Source: CBDBGD01 sp965205235 (lineage in GTDB: Bacteria; Chloroflexota; Dehalococcoidia; Lucifugimonadales; UBA1127). Taken from it: DNA of 64,000 nucleotides. Shown one piece after another: positions 23,272 to 31,665 of this stretch (position 1 is its first letter; every line of letters starts with the position of its first letter). The stretch is from NCBI GenBank assembly GCA_965205235.1, contig CBDBGD010000007.1, positions 496,001 to 560,000 of the forward strand. The letters run 5' to 3'. A program made the translations under genes and the position numbers. The notes under the pieces are model-generated. The model was given only the letters and a program-made list of their open reading frames with translations. It was not told the DNA's origin and made no database searches.

Positions 23272-24405
23272 ATGCGCAACGGATTTCGAGTTATCGACGC
23301 CGACGCCCACTTCTACGAGCCGCCGGACATCTGGGACCGCTACGTTGAGCCCGCGTACCACGACCGCCGCCCGCGGGTGAAACGCGTCCACGGCAACGCC
23401 GTGCTGGAGTACGAGGGCGTCCCCATGCACACCGGCAGCAACTCCCACGTCCTCTTCTCCCAGATGGAGGCCAAGTTCGGCCGGGCCTTCCGGGAGAGCT
23501 GGAGCCTGGAGAGCCGCCTGGCGGACATGGAGCAGGAGGGCTGGGACATCCAGGTCTGCCTCCCCACCAACGGCGCGGGGGAGACCAGCAAGCGGGACCC
23601 GGAGCTGGCGGCGGCGCTGTGCCGCGCCTACAACAACTGGGCCCGCGACTTCTGCTCCGGCGCCCCGGAGCGGGTCAAGTTCACCGCCGTCGTCCCGTGG
23701 GAGAACGTGGAGGACATGGTGACGGAGACCCGCCGCGCCGTCGACGGGCTGGAGGCCGTCTCCGTCTTCCTGCCCAAGGCCATCCCCGACGTCTGGTGGC
23801 ACGACGCGAGCTACGACCCGATGTGGGAGGCGGTGCAGGAGCTGGACTTCCCACTCTCGATCCACGGCGAGGGGTGCGCCAGCGGTCAGCCCCAGGCCAA
23901 CACCCGGTACCTGGGCGGGCACTGGTTCTTCGTGCCGTTGGAGGAGGCCATCAGCTTCCCCTTTGAGAACATGATCAGCCTGGCCCACTTCATCTACAGC
24001 GGCCTGCTCGACCGCTTCCCTGAGCTGCGCCTGCTGCTGCTGGAGTCGAACGCGGGCTGGCTGCCCTTCTGGCTGAGCCGGCTGGAGCGCTACTGCCACG
24101 GGCGGCAGGCGGTCTTCTTCGACCCGCCGCGGCCCAAGCTCACGCCGGAGGAGTACTTCCAGCGCCAGTGCGCCATCGCCGCCGACGCGGACGAACCCAC
24201 GCTGAAGTACGTGGTGGACTACATCGGCGACGAGAACGTCGTCTTCAACACCGACTACCCGCACCCGGACGCACCCGCAACATCGGAGCCGCTGCGCAAC
24301 ATGCTGGCCCAGCCCATCTCCGAGGCCAGCATGCGCAAGATCCTGTGGGACAACTCCGTCCGCATCTACGGAGAGAGACTCGTCCGCGGCCATCCCGTGG
24401 CGTAA
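23272..24405 (+). CDS. Amidohydrolase-family (amidohydrolase_2) TIM-barrel protein
   Basis: The product is 377 residues. N-terminal VIDADAHFYEPPDIW is the metal-binding strand motif of the amidohydrolase_2/ACMSD-like family. The barrel continues with FPLSIHGEGC (metal His), SNAGWLPFWLSRLE and VVFNTDYPHPDAPAT, where the C-terminal Asp-Tyr-Pro-His motif is characteristic. Members hydrolyse or decarboxylate aromatic and related acids; the substrate here is unknown. The small protein and amidase genes follow closely on the same strand, suggesting one degradative operon. Confidence 0.87.
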   Translation: MRNGFRVIDADAHFYEPPDIWDRYVEPAYHDRRPRVKRVHGNAVLEYEGVPMHTGSNSHVLFSQMEAKFGRAFRESWSLESRLADMEQEGWDIQVCLPTNGAGETSKRDPELAAALCRAYNNWARDFCSGAPERVKFTAVVPWENVEDMVTETRRAVDGLEAVSVFLPKAIPDVWWHDASYDPMWEAVQELDFPLSIHGEGCASGQPQANTRYLGGHWFFVPLEEAISFPFENMISLAHFIYSGLLDRFPELRLLLLESNAGWLPFWLSRLERYCHGRQAVFFDPPRPKLTPEEYFQRQCAIAADADEPTLKYVVDYIGDENVVFNTDYPHPDAPATSEPLRNMLAQPISEASMRKILWDNSVRIYGERLVRGHPVA

Positions 24406-24428
24406 GACTGTACCGAAAGGAGGCGACC

Positions 24429-24635
24429 ATGCCGCAACTGAGCGACGCAGATTTCGACGTCCTGCTGCATCGAGGAGGGCTTCAGCTCACGCCCGAGGAG
24501 AAGGGGTGGGTGAAGCCCGTGTGGGAGGGGTTCATCGAGCCGCTGGCGGCCCTCCACGACTATGCCGTGGAGGGCGAGGAGTCGGGCCGGGGGTTCCTCC
24601 CCCACGACCGGCTCATCGAGGAGGTGCAGGGATGA
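24429..24635 (+). CDS. Small 68-residue protein preceding an amidase (AtzG/GatC-like by position)
   Basis: ATG 24429 is preceded by AAAGGAGG at ideal spacing. The product starts MPQLSDADFDVLLHRGGLQL and is helical, with no membrane span. Its stop overlaps the amidase start (ATGA). A 60-100 residue helical protein directly upstream of an amidase-signature enzyme is the arrangement of AtzG-AtzE and GatC-GatA, where the small subunit wraps around the amidase. Sequence similarity to those families was not established by eye, so the role is inferred from context. Confidence 0.75.
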   Translation: MPQLSDADFDVLLHRGGLQLTPEEKGWVKPVWEGFIEPLAALHDYAVEGEESGRGFLPHDRLIEEVQG

Positions 24636-26047
24636 CGAGCAAGCATCGAGACGACCTCTGCTTCCAGTCGATAGAAGAGTCGAGCAGGCTGATCCACAGC
24701 GGGCAGCTCTCGCCCGTCGAGCTGACCCAGGCGTACCTGGACCGCATCGAGGCCATCGACGACAAGGTGGGCGGCTACATAACCGTCCTCGCCGAGTCGG
24801 CCCTGGCCGAGGCGCGGGAGGCGGAGAAGGCCATCGCCAACGGCCAGTCCAAGGGGCCGCTCCACGGCATCCCCCTGGCCCACAAGGACCTGTACGACAC
24901 CAAGGGGGTGCTGACCACGGGCGGCTCGCAGGTCATGCGTGACCGTGTGCCCGACCACGACGCAACGGTCATCGCCAAGCTTAGGGAGGCGGGATCGGTG
25001 CTGCTCGGGAAGCACACCATGAGCGAGTTCGCCATGGGCGCCCCGGCCAGCCTGGGCGCCACGCCCCGCAACCCGTGGAACCTGGAGCACACGCCGGGAG
25101 GCTCCAGCAGCGGCACCGGCGCCGCCGTGGCCGCCGCCCTGTGCGCCGGCGGCCTGGGCTCGGACACCGGCGGCTCCATCCGCGGGCCGGCGTCCCTCAA
25201 CGGCATCGTGGGGATGATCCCCACCTACGGGCGGGCCAGCCGCTACGGCGTCCTGCCGTTGTCATGGTCGCTGGACCACGCCGGGCCGCTCACGCGAACG
25301 GTGGAGGACACGGCGCTGATCATGCAAGCCATCTCCGGCCACGACCCCAAGGACCCCACCACCAGCACGGCCGCGGTGCCCGACTTCCGGGCCGCCTGTG
25401 AGGGCGGTGTTCGAGGCATGAAGATCGGCATCCCCCGCCACGCCTTCACCGGCGCCGACAAGGACGTGGACGCGGAGACGGTGGCCGCCGTGGAGCGGGC
25501 CATCACCGCCTTGGCGGAGATGGGAGCGGACGTGCGAGAGGTGCACATCCCAGGGCTGGAGCACCTGCGCACCATGGGCTCCGCCATCTTCATGAGCGAG
25601 GCGTACACCTACTACCAGCACCTTCTGCGCTCACAGAAGGAGGACTTTGGGGAGCCCTTCCGCCGCTACGTCTACGCCGGGGGTCTCTTCACCGGCTCCG
25701 ACTACGTCCAGGCACAGCGGGCCCGGGCGAAGCTGAAGCGGTCGGTCGCCCAGATCTTCTCGGAAGTGGACGTGATGGTGATGCCCACGTCGAGCGAGCC
25801 GGCATCGAAGCTGGACGTGTTTGCTGCGCCGGACCCGTCGCGGTTCATACGAGGGGCGTGGTTCACCATGATCTTCAACATGACCAGCTGCCCCGCCATC
25901 TCCCTGCCCTGCGGCTTCACCGAGGCGGGACTGCCCATAGGGCTGCAGATCGCGGGCTCGCCCTTCGACGAGGCGTCCGTGCTGAGGGCGGCCTACGCCT
26001 ACCAGCAGCAGTCGGGGTTCGCCAGCATGCGACCGCCCATCCAGTAG
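24632..26047 (+). CDS. Amidase signature family hydrolase (GatA/AtzE-like)
   Basis: The product is 471 residues from ATG 24632, which overlaps the previous stop. The Ser-cisSer-Lys triad is visible: Lys in LHGIPLAHKDLYDTKGV, cis-Ser in TPGGSSSGTGAAVAA, and nucleophile Ser in LGSDTGGSIRGPASLNG. The C-terminal NMTSCPAISLPCGFTEAGLP is also typical. It hydrolyses a C-N amide bond. A bona fide gatA would usually sit with gatC/gatB, and there is no gatB here, so a catabolic amidase is more likely. A strong hairpin follows the gene. Confidence 0.9.
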   Translation: MTSKHRDDLCFQSIEESSRLIHSGQLSPVELTQAYLDRIEAIDDKVGGYITVLAESALAEAREAEKAIANGQSKGPLHGIPLAHKDLYDTKGVLTTGGSQVMRDRVPDHDATVIAKLREAGSVLLGKHTMSEFAMGAPASLGATPRNPWNLEHTPGGSSSGTGAAVAAALCAGGLGSDTGGSIRGPASLNGIVGMIPTYGRASRYGVLPLSWSLDHAGPLTRTVEDTALIMQAISGHDPKDPTTSTAAVPDFRAACEGGVRGMKIGIPRHAFTGADKDVDAETVAAVERAITALAEMGADVREVHIPGLEHLRTMGSAIFMSEAYTYYQHLLRSQKEDFGEPFRRYVYAGGLFTGSDYVQAQRARAKLKRSVAQIFSEVDVMVMPTSSEPASKLDVFAAPDPSRFIRGAWFTMIFNMTSCPAISLPCGFTEAGLPIGLQIAGSPFDEASVLRAAYAYQQQSGFASMRPPIQ

Positions 26048-26054
26048 CGCAAGC

Positions 26055-26087
26055 GGGGGCGGCCGACTGGGTAAGTCGGCCGCCCCC
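26055..26087 (+). terminator. Strong hairpin terminator after the amidase gene
   Basis: A perfect 14-bp stem: GGGGGCGGCCGACT (26055-26068), loop GGGTA, AGTCGGCCGCCCCC (26074-26087). It starts seven bases after the amidase stop. No T-run follows, so it may work as a GC-rich, Rho-aided or bidirectional terminator. A second smaller inverted repeat (CTCAGTC/GACTGAG) lies near 26154-26176. Confidence 0.75.
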
Positions 26088-26244
26088 GGATCATCCGGCT
26101 GCCACCGCCGCCGTCCCGCTATGGGCTCGCATTCGCCCTGGGGGACTCGGACTCTCAGTCACGGCCTACGACTGAGCTTCCCGCGGGCGCGCCGATTCCC
26201 CGTTGGCTCCGGTGGACGTCGGACGCGCCCTGAAGATGCCGAGG

Positions 26245-27063
26245 TCAGGCGCGGGCCCGTCGCCGAAACACGAGCGCCAGGACGAATATCCCGGTTGCGA
26301 CCAGGGTCATGCCGGGGCCGGGCGGCAGATTGAAGTAGTAGGAAAGATAGAGGCCCGTCACGGCGGCCACGGTGCCCAGCGCCGCGGCCACGATCATCAT
26401 CGAGGCAAAGCGCCTGACCAACAGATATGCCGCCGCAGCGGGCGTCACCAGCATTGCCATGACGAGGACAATGCCCGCCGCCTGAATCCCTACGACGATG
26501 ACGAGGGCAAGCATGACCAGGAACACGTAGTCGACGAAGTTGGCGCGCGACCCGACAACCTGCGACCCCACGGGATCAAAGCTGGCAAACAGCAGCCAGT
26601 GGTGAAGCGTGAACAGCCCCAGGATGACTACCGCGGTTATCCCAAGGGACACGTAGATGCCGGTGGGCGTTACCGCCAGTATCTGTCCCAGGAGCAGGTC
26701 CTCAATTTCGATGTTGACGGTGGTGGCGCGTGACAGCATCACAAGTCCCAGGGCAAACGTGGCCGCGAAGAGAATGCCTATGGAAGTATCCGTGTTGAGG
26801 CCCGCACGCCGGCTCACGACCCTGATCAGCATGGCGACGCCGACCCCCGTTGGGACGGCGGCTATGGCCGGGTTGAAGCCGACGATGAACCCAAGCACCA
26901 TCCCCGGCAGCACGGCGTGGGCGAGCGCGTCCCCGATGAACGCGAGATTCCTGGTGACGACGTACGCGCCGACCAGCGGGCACATCACGCCCACAAGAAT
27001 CGAGCCGATCAGGGCTCGCACCATGAAGCCGTACTCGAGGGGAGCGAAAACGAAGTCTATCAC
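26245..27063 (-). CDS. Zinc/manganese-type ABC transporter permease (AztB/ZnuB family)
   Basis: The product is 272 residues; GTG 27063 overlaps the ATPase stop (GTGA). It has eight or nine hydrophobic spans. Family marks of the ABC-3 metal permeases are GAYVVTRNLAFIGDALAHAV near the N-terminus, DLLLGQILAVTP, and GIVLVMAMLVTPAAAAYLLV. It forms the membrane channel with the ATPase at 27060 and receives metal from the AztC-AztD fusion at 27824. The AztD domain in the binding protein argues for zinc. Confidence 0.9.
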   Translation of the reverse strand: MIDFVFAPLEYGFMVRALIGSILVGVMCPLVGAYVVTRNLAFIGDALAHAVLPGMVLGFIVGFNPAIAAVPTGVGVAMLIRVVSRRAGLNTDTSIGILFAATFALGLVMLSRATTVNIEIEDLLLGQILAVTPTGIYVSLGITAVVILGLFTLHHWLLFASFDPVGSQVVGSRANFVDYVFLVMLALVIVVGIQAAGIVLVMAMLVTPAAAAYLLVRRFASMMIVAAALGTVAAVTGLYLSYYFNLPPGPGMTLVATGIFVLALVFRRRARA

Positions 27064-27827
27064 GCCGCTTGCCGGCGCTCCCCATCCCCGGTGAGGCGCA
27101 CGCCGTGGGCGCCGTACAGCTGCTCCATGACCTCGGACGTGAACACCTGGTCCGGCGGGCCGCAGGCGCACACGTGGCGATTCAGGCACAATACCTGGTC
27201 GAAGCGACCGGCCAGGTTGGTCAGGTCATGGGTCGCCAGCAGGATAAGGCGTCCCTCATCCCGGAGCGTTCGGAGGATGTCCACGAGGCCCTCCTGGGCG
27301 CCCATGTCGACACCGCTGAACGCCTCGTCCAGGAGGAGAACGCTTGCCTCCTGGGCCAGCGCCCTGGCGACGAACACTCGCTGCCGCTGCCCTCCCGAAA
27401 GCTCCGTCATCAGCGCGGACCGATAGTCCCACAGGCCCACGCGGCCCAGGCACGCGTTGACAAGCTCACGGTCTCGCTTGCCGGGCCGTCGGAACCACCC
27501 CAGTCTGCAGCACCGGCCCATCATCACAACGTCAGCGGCGGTCACGGGCAACCGCCAGTTGACGCTGTCTCGCTGAGGCACGTAGGCCAAGGCCCCACTT
27601 CCCTGGTCAACAGCGTTAAGGGTCACCTTGCCCTGGCGGACCGGGAGGAGCCCGGCAATAGCACCAAAGAGGGTGCTCTTGCCGGCTCCATTCGGTCCTA
27701 CAACGCCCATCAGAGTCCCCGCATCCACGTCAAAGCTGACGTTGCGCAGGGCCAAGTACCCACCGAGCTCTACGGTCACTCCCTGAAGCGACACGCTCGC
27801 TCTATGTGGGTTGGGAGCGGAGTTCAT
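27060..27827 (-). CDS. Metal ABC transporter ATP-binding protein (AztA/ZnuC family)
   Basis: The product is 255 residues. Walker A is VVGPNGAGKSTLFGAIA, the Q-loop region is ALAYVPQRDSVNWRLPV, the signature is LSGGQRQRVFVARALAQ, Walker B is VLLLDEAFSGVD, and the H-loop is LLATHDLTNLA. The segment PQRDSVNWRLPVTAADVVMMG is typical of manganese/zinc importers. It overlaps the binding-protein gene by four bases at its start and the permease by three at its end, so binding protein, ATPase and permease are translated as a unit. Confidence 0.92.
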   Translation of the reverse strand: MNSAPNPHRASVSLQGVTVELGGYLALRNVSFDVDAGTLMGVVGPNGAGKSTLFGAIAGLLPVRQGKVTLNAVDQGSGALAYVPQRDSVNWRLPVTAADVVMMGRCCRLGWFRRPGKRDRELVNACLGRVGLWDYRSALMTELSGGQRQRVFVARALAQEASVLLLDEAFSGVDMGAQEGLVDILRTLRDEGRLILLATHDLTNLAGRFDQVLCLNRHVCACGPPDQVFTSEVMEQLYGAHGVRLTGDGERRQAA

Positions 27828-30145
27828 TTGAGCGCCTCAACAATGCGTTCCACGTTCGTCCGCACCATACCAAGGTACGTGTCAGCGCCGCTACCCTCCG
27901 GCCCAAGCGATCCCGAGTAGAGCTGGACCAGCGACGCGCCGGTCTCCCTCGCCACGGCTTGCGCCAGCCGCTCGCTGACCGTCGTCTCGCCGAAGAGTGC
28001 AGGCACGCCGCGGTCCCGCACCACGTCGACCAGTCCCGCGATGTGCTCCGCGGAGGGCTCCACGTCGGGCGCCAGGGAGGGTATGACCAACCCGACTATC
28101 TCAAACCCATAGGCCCTTGCAAAGTAGGAGAGGCTGTCATGTGACGTGATCAGCAGTCTGCGCTCAGGCGCCACGGTGTCGACCTGCTCCTGGATCCAGG
28201 CGTGAAGCTCGTCAAGCTTCTCCCCGTATGCTGCAGCGTTCTGGGCATAGTAGCCAGCGCTGTCAGGGTCTATGGCCGAAAGCTGAGAGGCTATTTCGTT
28301 GACTGCGGTCTTCACCCGGATTGGGTCGAACCAGAAGTGGGGATCGTAGGCGCCGTGGTCGTGGTCGTGGCCGTGCTCGTCCTCTTCGTGTTCGTCGTGA
28401 CCTTCCTCTTCGTGCTCGTCATGGCCTTCGTCTTCGTGCTCGCCCTCCGAGGCGCCGACTCCGAGGAACGCCAGGCTCGACGGCGCGCCGCCGAGGTGCC
28501 ATTCCTCTTCGACCTCCATATGTTCGAGGTGGACCCCAAGGACATGACCGCTATTCGGGTCGGCGACATAGAGCCACTCGCCGACGACGACCATGGAGGG
28601 CCTACCAGCCTCTCCCGGCTCGACCAGGTCCATCGTCGCGACCAAGTCTCCATCATGCGCCTCCAGCGCATGCAGTACGCCATCAGCGCCGAGCACGTAC
28701 AGCAGTTCGCCGTCGCTGGAGAACTTCACGGAGGAGCTGGGCTCGCTGAACACCTGGCGCATCTCGCCGTGTTCCACGTCGATCAGCCAAATGCCATCGT
28801 CGGCGAAGCCTTGATCGTCGCGGTAAGAGGCCCTGCCGAAGAAATGCTCGACATGGTGGTGACCGTAGACCGACCCGATCCGAGAGTCTTCGCGCATCTC
28901 CGGCGGGTTGGCGATGAACTCGTGCTCGTACTCGCCGTCGTGAGCTTCGAGGAAGAGCACGCCGCCGATGCATCCGAGAGCGACGCCATGGTCGTTGTGG
29001 GACTCGCCGTGCATGCCCGGGCACGAGCGATTGCTGGCGTCGTAGACGACGCGATCGTTCAGGTCGCGGACTTCCACGCCAACAGGCAGGCTGCTGTCGG
29101 AGCTATGGGGGTAGTCGGGGTTCTTCGTGGTGACGACGACGTGCTCGTCCGATATGACCACCGCCGCGCCATGCTGAGGCCCAGCCTCAAGCACGACCGG
29201 CTCATAGTCGCCGTTTGAGTTGGCCAGGTCTTCCTCGTTGATCAGGATGACGTGACCGTGGGCGTCGGGGAAAATCGCGGTCCAGCCGTGACTGTTGACG
29301 TAGTGAATCGGCCGCTCTTCCGCGATCTCCAGCGGGTGGCGCGAGACCGGATCGCTGACCAGGTCGTAGTGATCGCCGTGCTCGACGAGGTAGACTCCGC
29401 CGTCGAAGATGTGGACCCGGTCGTCACCGTCCTCCGGTCCGCGGGCGAGAACGATGCCGTAGCGGTGGGTGGGGCTGGGGTACACGGTCGCGCGGGCCGC
29501 GGCGACCGAGAAGGTTCCCCTGGCAACATCATCGGTCGAGAGATCGATGACGGAGAGGTGCGGTTCCATCGCATCCGCAACGAGCAAGCGCCCCGTGAGC
29601 TCACCGTGGGCGTCTTCATCCCCGTGGGCGTCCTCTGCATGCCCGTGAGCATCTTCCATGGCGGCCATGGCGAACTCCATTGGATCGACGCTGTCGCCAA
29701 GGGCGACCATCTTGGACTCGTCCGCACTGGCGTTGTGCAGGAGGTCCTCCAGCCAGGCGGCCTCCAAGCTGAGACCGACGGTCAACACGAGGTCCGCGTC
29801 CGCGACCCGGGCAATGTCGCGCGCTCCCGGCTGGAACGAGTGCGGATCGCCGCCCACCGGCAGCAGGCCGAATACCTCCACCCGGTCGCCGCCTACGGCA
29901 CGAGCCCAGTCAGCCACAAAGTTGGTGCTTGTCACCACCTGGACCGGCGGCCTGGAGGCCTGCGGAGTCTCTCCGACGCCAGATGCGGCGCCAGATGTGG
30001 CAGCGGGCTGCGTCTCTGCGGCTGGCTGGGCGTCCTCGTCATCGGTGCAGGCAGCCAGGAAGACCATAGCCAGCAAGACAAGACCCACGGCTAACGTCTG
30101 GGCCGGACGTCCAAAGAACCTATTGAGATACGGTATCACACTCAT
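27824..30145 (-). CDS. AztC-AztD fusion: zinc-binding lipoprotein with an inserted beta-propeller metallochaperone
   Basis: The product is 773 residues from ATG 30145 (AAGGAG upstream). The lipoprotein signal ends in VFLAAC (Cys 33). Residues about 67-160 are the N-lobe of a cluster A-I metal-binding protein (VVTSTNFVADWARAVGGDRV; Zn ligand His 102 in GGDPHSFQPGA). Then a His-rich linker (AHGHAEDAHGDEDAHGE), about 400 residues of beta-propeller with AztD-like segments (LLVADAMEPHLSVIDLST, CPGMHGESHNDHGVALGC), a second His/Glu-rich linker, and the C-lobe from about residue 599 (DPHFWFDP His 603, SHDS His 669, GETT Glu near 122 of the lobe). AztD normally is a separate periplasmic Zn chaperone loading AztC. 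Zur-type boxes flank the locus. Confidence 0.87.
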   Translation of the reverse strand: MSVIPYLNRFFGRPAQTLAVGLVLLAMVFLAACTDDEDAQPAAETQPAATSGAASGVGETPQASRPPVQVVTSTNFVADWARAVGGDRVEVFGLLPVGGDPHSFQPGARDIARVADADLVLTVGLSLEAAWLEDLLHNASADESKMVALGDSVDPMEFAMAAMEDAHGHAEDAHGDEDAHGELTGRLLVADAMEPHLSVIDLSTDDVARGTFSVAAARATVYPSPTHRYGIVLARGPEDGDDRVHIFDGGVYLVEHGDHYDLVSDPVSRHPLEIAEERPIHYVNSHGWTAIFPDAHGHVILINEEDLANSNGDYEPVVLEAGPQHGAAVVISDEHVVVTTKNPDYPHSSDSSLPVGVEVRDLNDRVVYDASNRSCPGMHGESHNDHGVALGCIGGVLFLEAHDGEYEHEFIANPPEMREDSRIGSVYGHHHVEHFFGRASYRDDQGFADDGIWLIDVEHGEMRQVFSEPSSSVKFSSDGELLYVLGADGVLHALEAHDGDLVATMDLVEPGEAGRPSMVVVGEWLYVADPNSGHVLGVHLEHMEVEEEWHLGGAPSSLAFLGVGASEGEHEDEGHDEHEEEGHDEHEEDEHGHDHDHGAYDPHFWFDPIRVKTAVNEIASQLSAIDPDSAGYYAQNAAAYGEKLDELHAWIQEQVDTVAPERRLLITSHDSLSYFARAYGFEIVGLVIPSLAPDVEPSAEHIAGLVDVVRDRGVPALFGETTVSERLAQAVARETGASLVQLYSGSLGPEGSGADTYLGMVRTNVERIVEALK

Positions 30146-30201
30146 TCGCAAGTCTCCTTCCCCTTCTGCTAATTTGGTTTCCAAAGTGACCTAAAGCGTA
30201 G

Positions 30202-30216
30202 TGATATTCAGTATCA
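30202..30216 (-). promoter_or_regulatory. Fur/Zur-type operator upstream of the zinc uptake operon
   Basis: TGATA-TTCAG-TATCA is an inverted repeat with a five-base spacer, 57 bp upstream of the binding-protein start. The same arms and spacer length occur upstream of the fur-family gene at 30701-30715, supporting a shared operator. Confidence 0.65.
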
Positions 30217-30265
30217 AGTTATGGCCCGGGCACTGGTAGCTTGGCTGGTCGGGAGCAACTCTAAC

Positions 30266-30688
30266 CTACCCCGCGTCGCCGGGGCAGTGCCCGCAGTTCA
30301 CGTACAGCTCGATGCGGTGGTCGATGATCTGCCCGTCGATGTCGGCGCTAATGGCCCGGAGAGCCCGCTCGATAGTCGCCGCCTTGAACTCCCCCACGGC
30401 GCCGCACCGAACGCAGACCGAGTGGTGATGATGACGGCCGGCGCGGGCCAGGCTGTACACGGGGGCTCCGTCCATCTTGGGGATCCTGCAGACCACTCCC
30501 GCCTCGAGGAGAAGCTTGATGGTCCGGAATACCGTTGCTCTGCCCACGGAGGGCAACTCCTCACTGAGCGCCTCCGCTGTGAAGCCTTCATGCTTCTGCT
30601 CCAGGAGCCTGGCTATCGCCCTCCTGGGCGCAGTAGGCCTGTAGCCCCGGTCCTCCAGTACGGCCATCAGGCTCGATTCTTGGTTCAC
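30266..30688 (-). CDS. Fur-family transcriptional regulator, probably zinc-responsive (Zur-like)
   Basis: The product is 140 residues from GTG 30688 (AGGTGA upstream). The winged-helix half has DRGYRPTAPRRAIARLL and GRATVFRTIKLLLEAGVVCR, the Fur DNA-recognition pattern. The second half has HHHHSVCVRCGAVGEF with the CxxC structural zinc site and a C-terminal CGHC. It lies just upstream of the zinc importer on the same strand, and an operator sits directly ahead of its own start. Zur is therefore more likely than Fur or PerR, though metal specificity cannot be proven from sequence. Confidence 0.88.
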   Translation of the reverse strand: MNQESSLMAVLEDRGYRPTAPRRAIARLLEQKHEGFTAEALSEELPSVGRATVFRTIKLLLEAGVVCRIPKMDGAPVYSLARAGRHHHHSVCVRCGAVGEFKAATIERALRAISADIDGQIIDHRIELYVNCGHCPGDAG

Positions 30689-30700
30689 TCAATCACCTAC

Positions 30701-30715
30701 TGATAGCTGGTATCA
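30701..30715 (-). promoter_or_regulatory. Fur/Zur-type operator upstream of the regulator gene
   Basis: TGATA-GCTGG-TATCA has the same arms and spacing as the site at 30202-30216 and lies 12 bp upstream of the GTG start, overlapping the expected promoter. This predicts autoregulation. Confidence 0.65.
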
Positions 30716-30779
30716 CTTAACGACGGCCAGACAAGATAGCAAGAATATGCCGCCCTGTCAACAGTCACGTTTCCAGCTT

Positions 30780-31664
30780 CTAGCCGGCGGCGCGGGAGGT
30801 GTTGCCTTTGGCGCTCGATTCTCCCCGTCCCACCTCCCGGCGGCGGTAGAAGAGGTACTGCTGAGCGTAGCCGGCCAGTGGGCCGAAGTGCCCCTGCGCC
30901 CACTCCTCCATTGCCTGGTAGGAGAGCTTGCCGTCGCCGAGGTACCACTCCTCCATCGCGCGGCGGACCCACCGGTCGATGGGGAAGGCCTCCAGCTTGT
31001 CGAGCGAGAAGAGGAGGACGCAGTCCGCCACCTTCTCGCCCACGCCCGGGAGGGTCCGCAGGGCCTCGTGGGCCTCGGCGTAGGGCGCGTGGCGCAGGGC
31101 TTCGAGGTCGATCAGGCCCGACGCCACCATTGCGGCGGAGCCCGCCAGGTAGCGGGCACGGTAGCCCAGCCCCAGCTCCCGCAGCCGCGCCTCGCCCGCC
31201 TCAGCCAGCGCCTCCGGGCCGGGGCGACCGTGGCGGGTGAGGCTGCCCATGGACACGGGTCGACCGTAGGTCACGGACAGCCGCTCCATGATTCCCGCAA
31301 TGCGGGGGATGTTGGAGTGGGTGGAGCAGATGAAGGACGTCAAGCACTCCCACGGGTCCTGCCGGAGAAGGCGCAGGCCGGGGTGCTGTCCAATCGCCTC
31401 GGCGACGAGCGGGTCGCTGCTCAGCTCCTCCTGGATGGCGGCCAGGTCGTCGTCGAGCCGGAAGAAGCGCCACAGCACGGGCGCCAGTGCCCTGGCCGGC
31501 CTGAGCGCCGTGCGGTACTCGAGGCCGTCGCGCCGCCTCCGCAGGAGGACCACGTGGCCTTCGACGACACCGTTCCACCAGCCTTCTTCCCACCGCCAGC
31601 CGAAGACCTGCCCGCTGTGGAGGGTCGTGGCCAGGTCCAACGGCTGATCGAAGAGCAGACGCAC
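30780..31664 (-). CDS. 8-oxoguanine DNA glycosylase, OGG1-type (HhH-GPD)
   Basis: The product is 294 residues from GTG 31664, two bases past the helicase stop codon. The N-terminal OGG domain (FDQPLDLATTLHSGQVFGWR) is followed by the helix-hairpin-helix LRTLPGVGEKVADCVLLFSL with the catalytic Lys in GEKVADC, and the catalytic Asp in EAFPIDRWVRRAMEEW. The PWECLTSFICSTHSNIPRI segment is also typical. It excises 8-oxoG opposite C and has an associated lyase activity. A longer upstream open frame is a shadow of the helicase gene. Confidence 0.9.
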   Translation of the reverse strand: MRLLFDQPLDLATTLHSGQVFGWRWEEGWWNGVVEGHVVLLRRRRDGLEYRTALRPARALAPVLWRFFRLDDDLAAIQEELSSDPLVAEAIGQHPGLRLLRQDPWECLTSFICSTHSNIPRIAGIMERLSVTYGRPVSMGSLTRHGRPGPEALAEAGEARLRELGLGYRARYLAGSAAMVASGLIDLEALRHAPYAEAHEALRTLPGVGEKVADCVLLFSLDKLEAFPIDRWVRRAMEEWYLGDGKLSYQAMEEWAQGHFGPLAGYAQQYLFYRRREVGRGESSAKGNTSRAAG

Positions 31665-31665
31665 G

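Noticed and set aside
26140..26180. A tRNA-like fragment after the amidase gene (GGACTCGGACTCTCAGTC)
   Set aside because: No acceptor stem or T-arm can be built; only a 7-bp inverted repeat is present.
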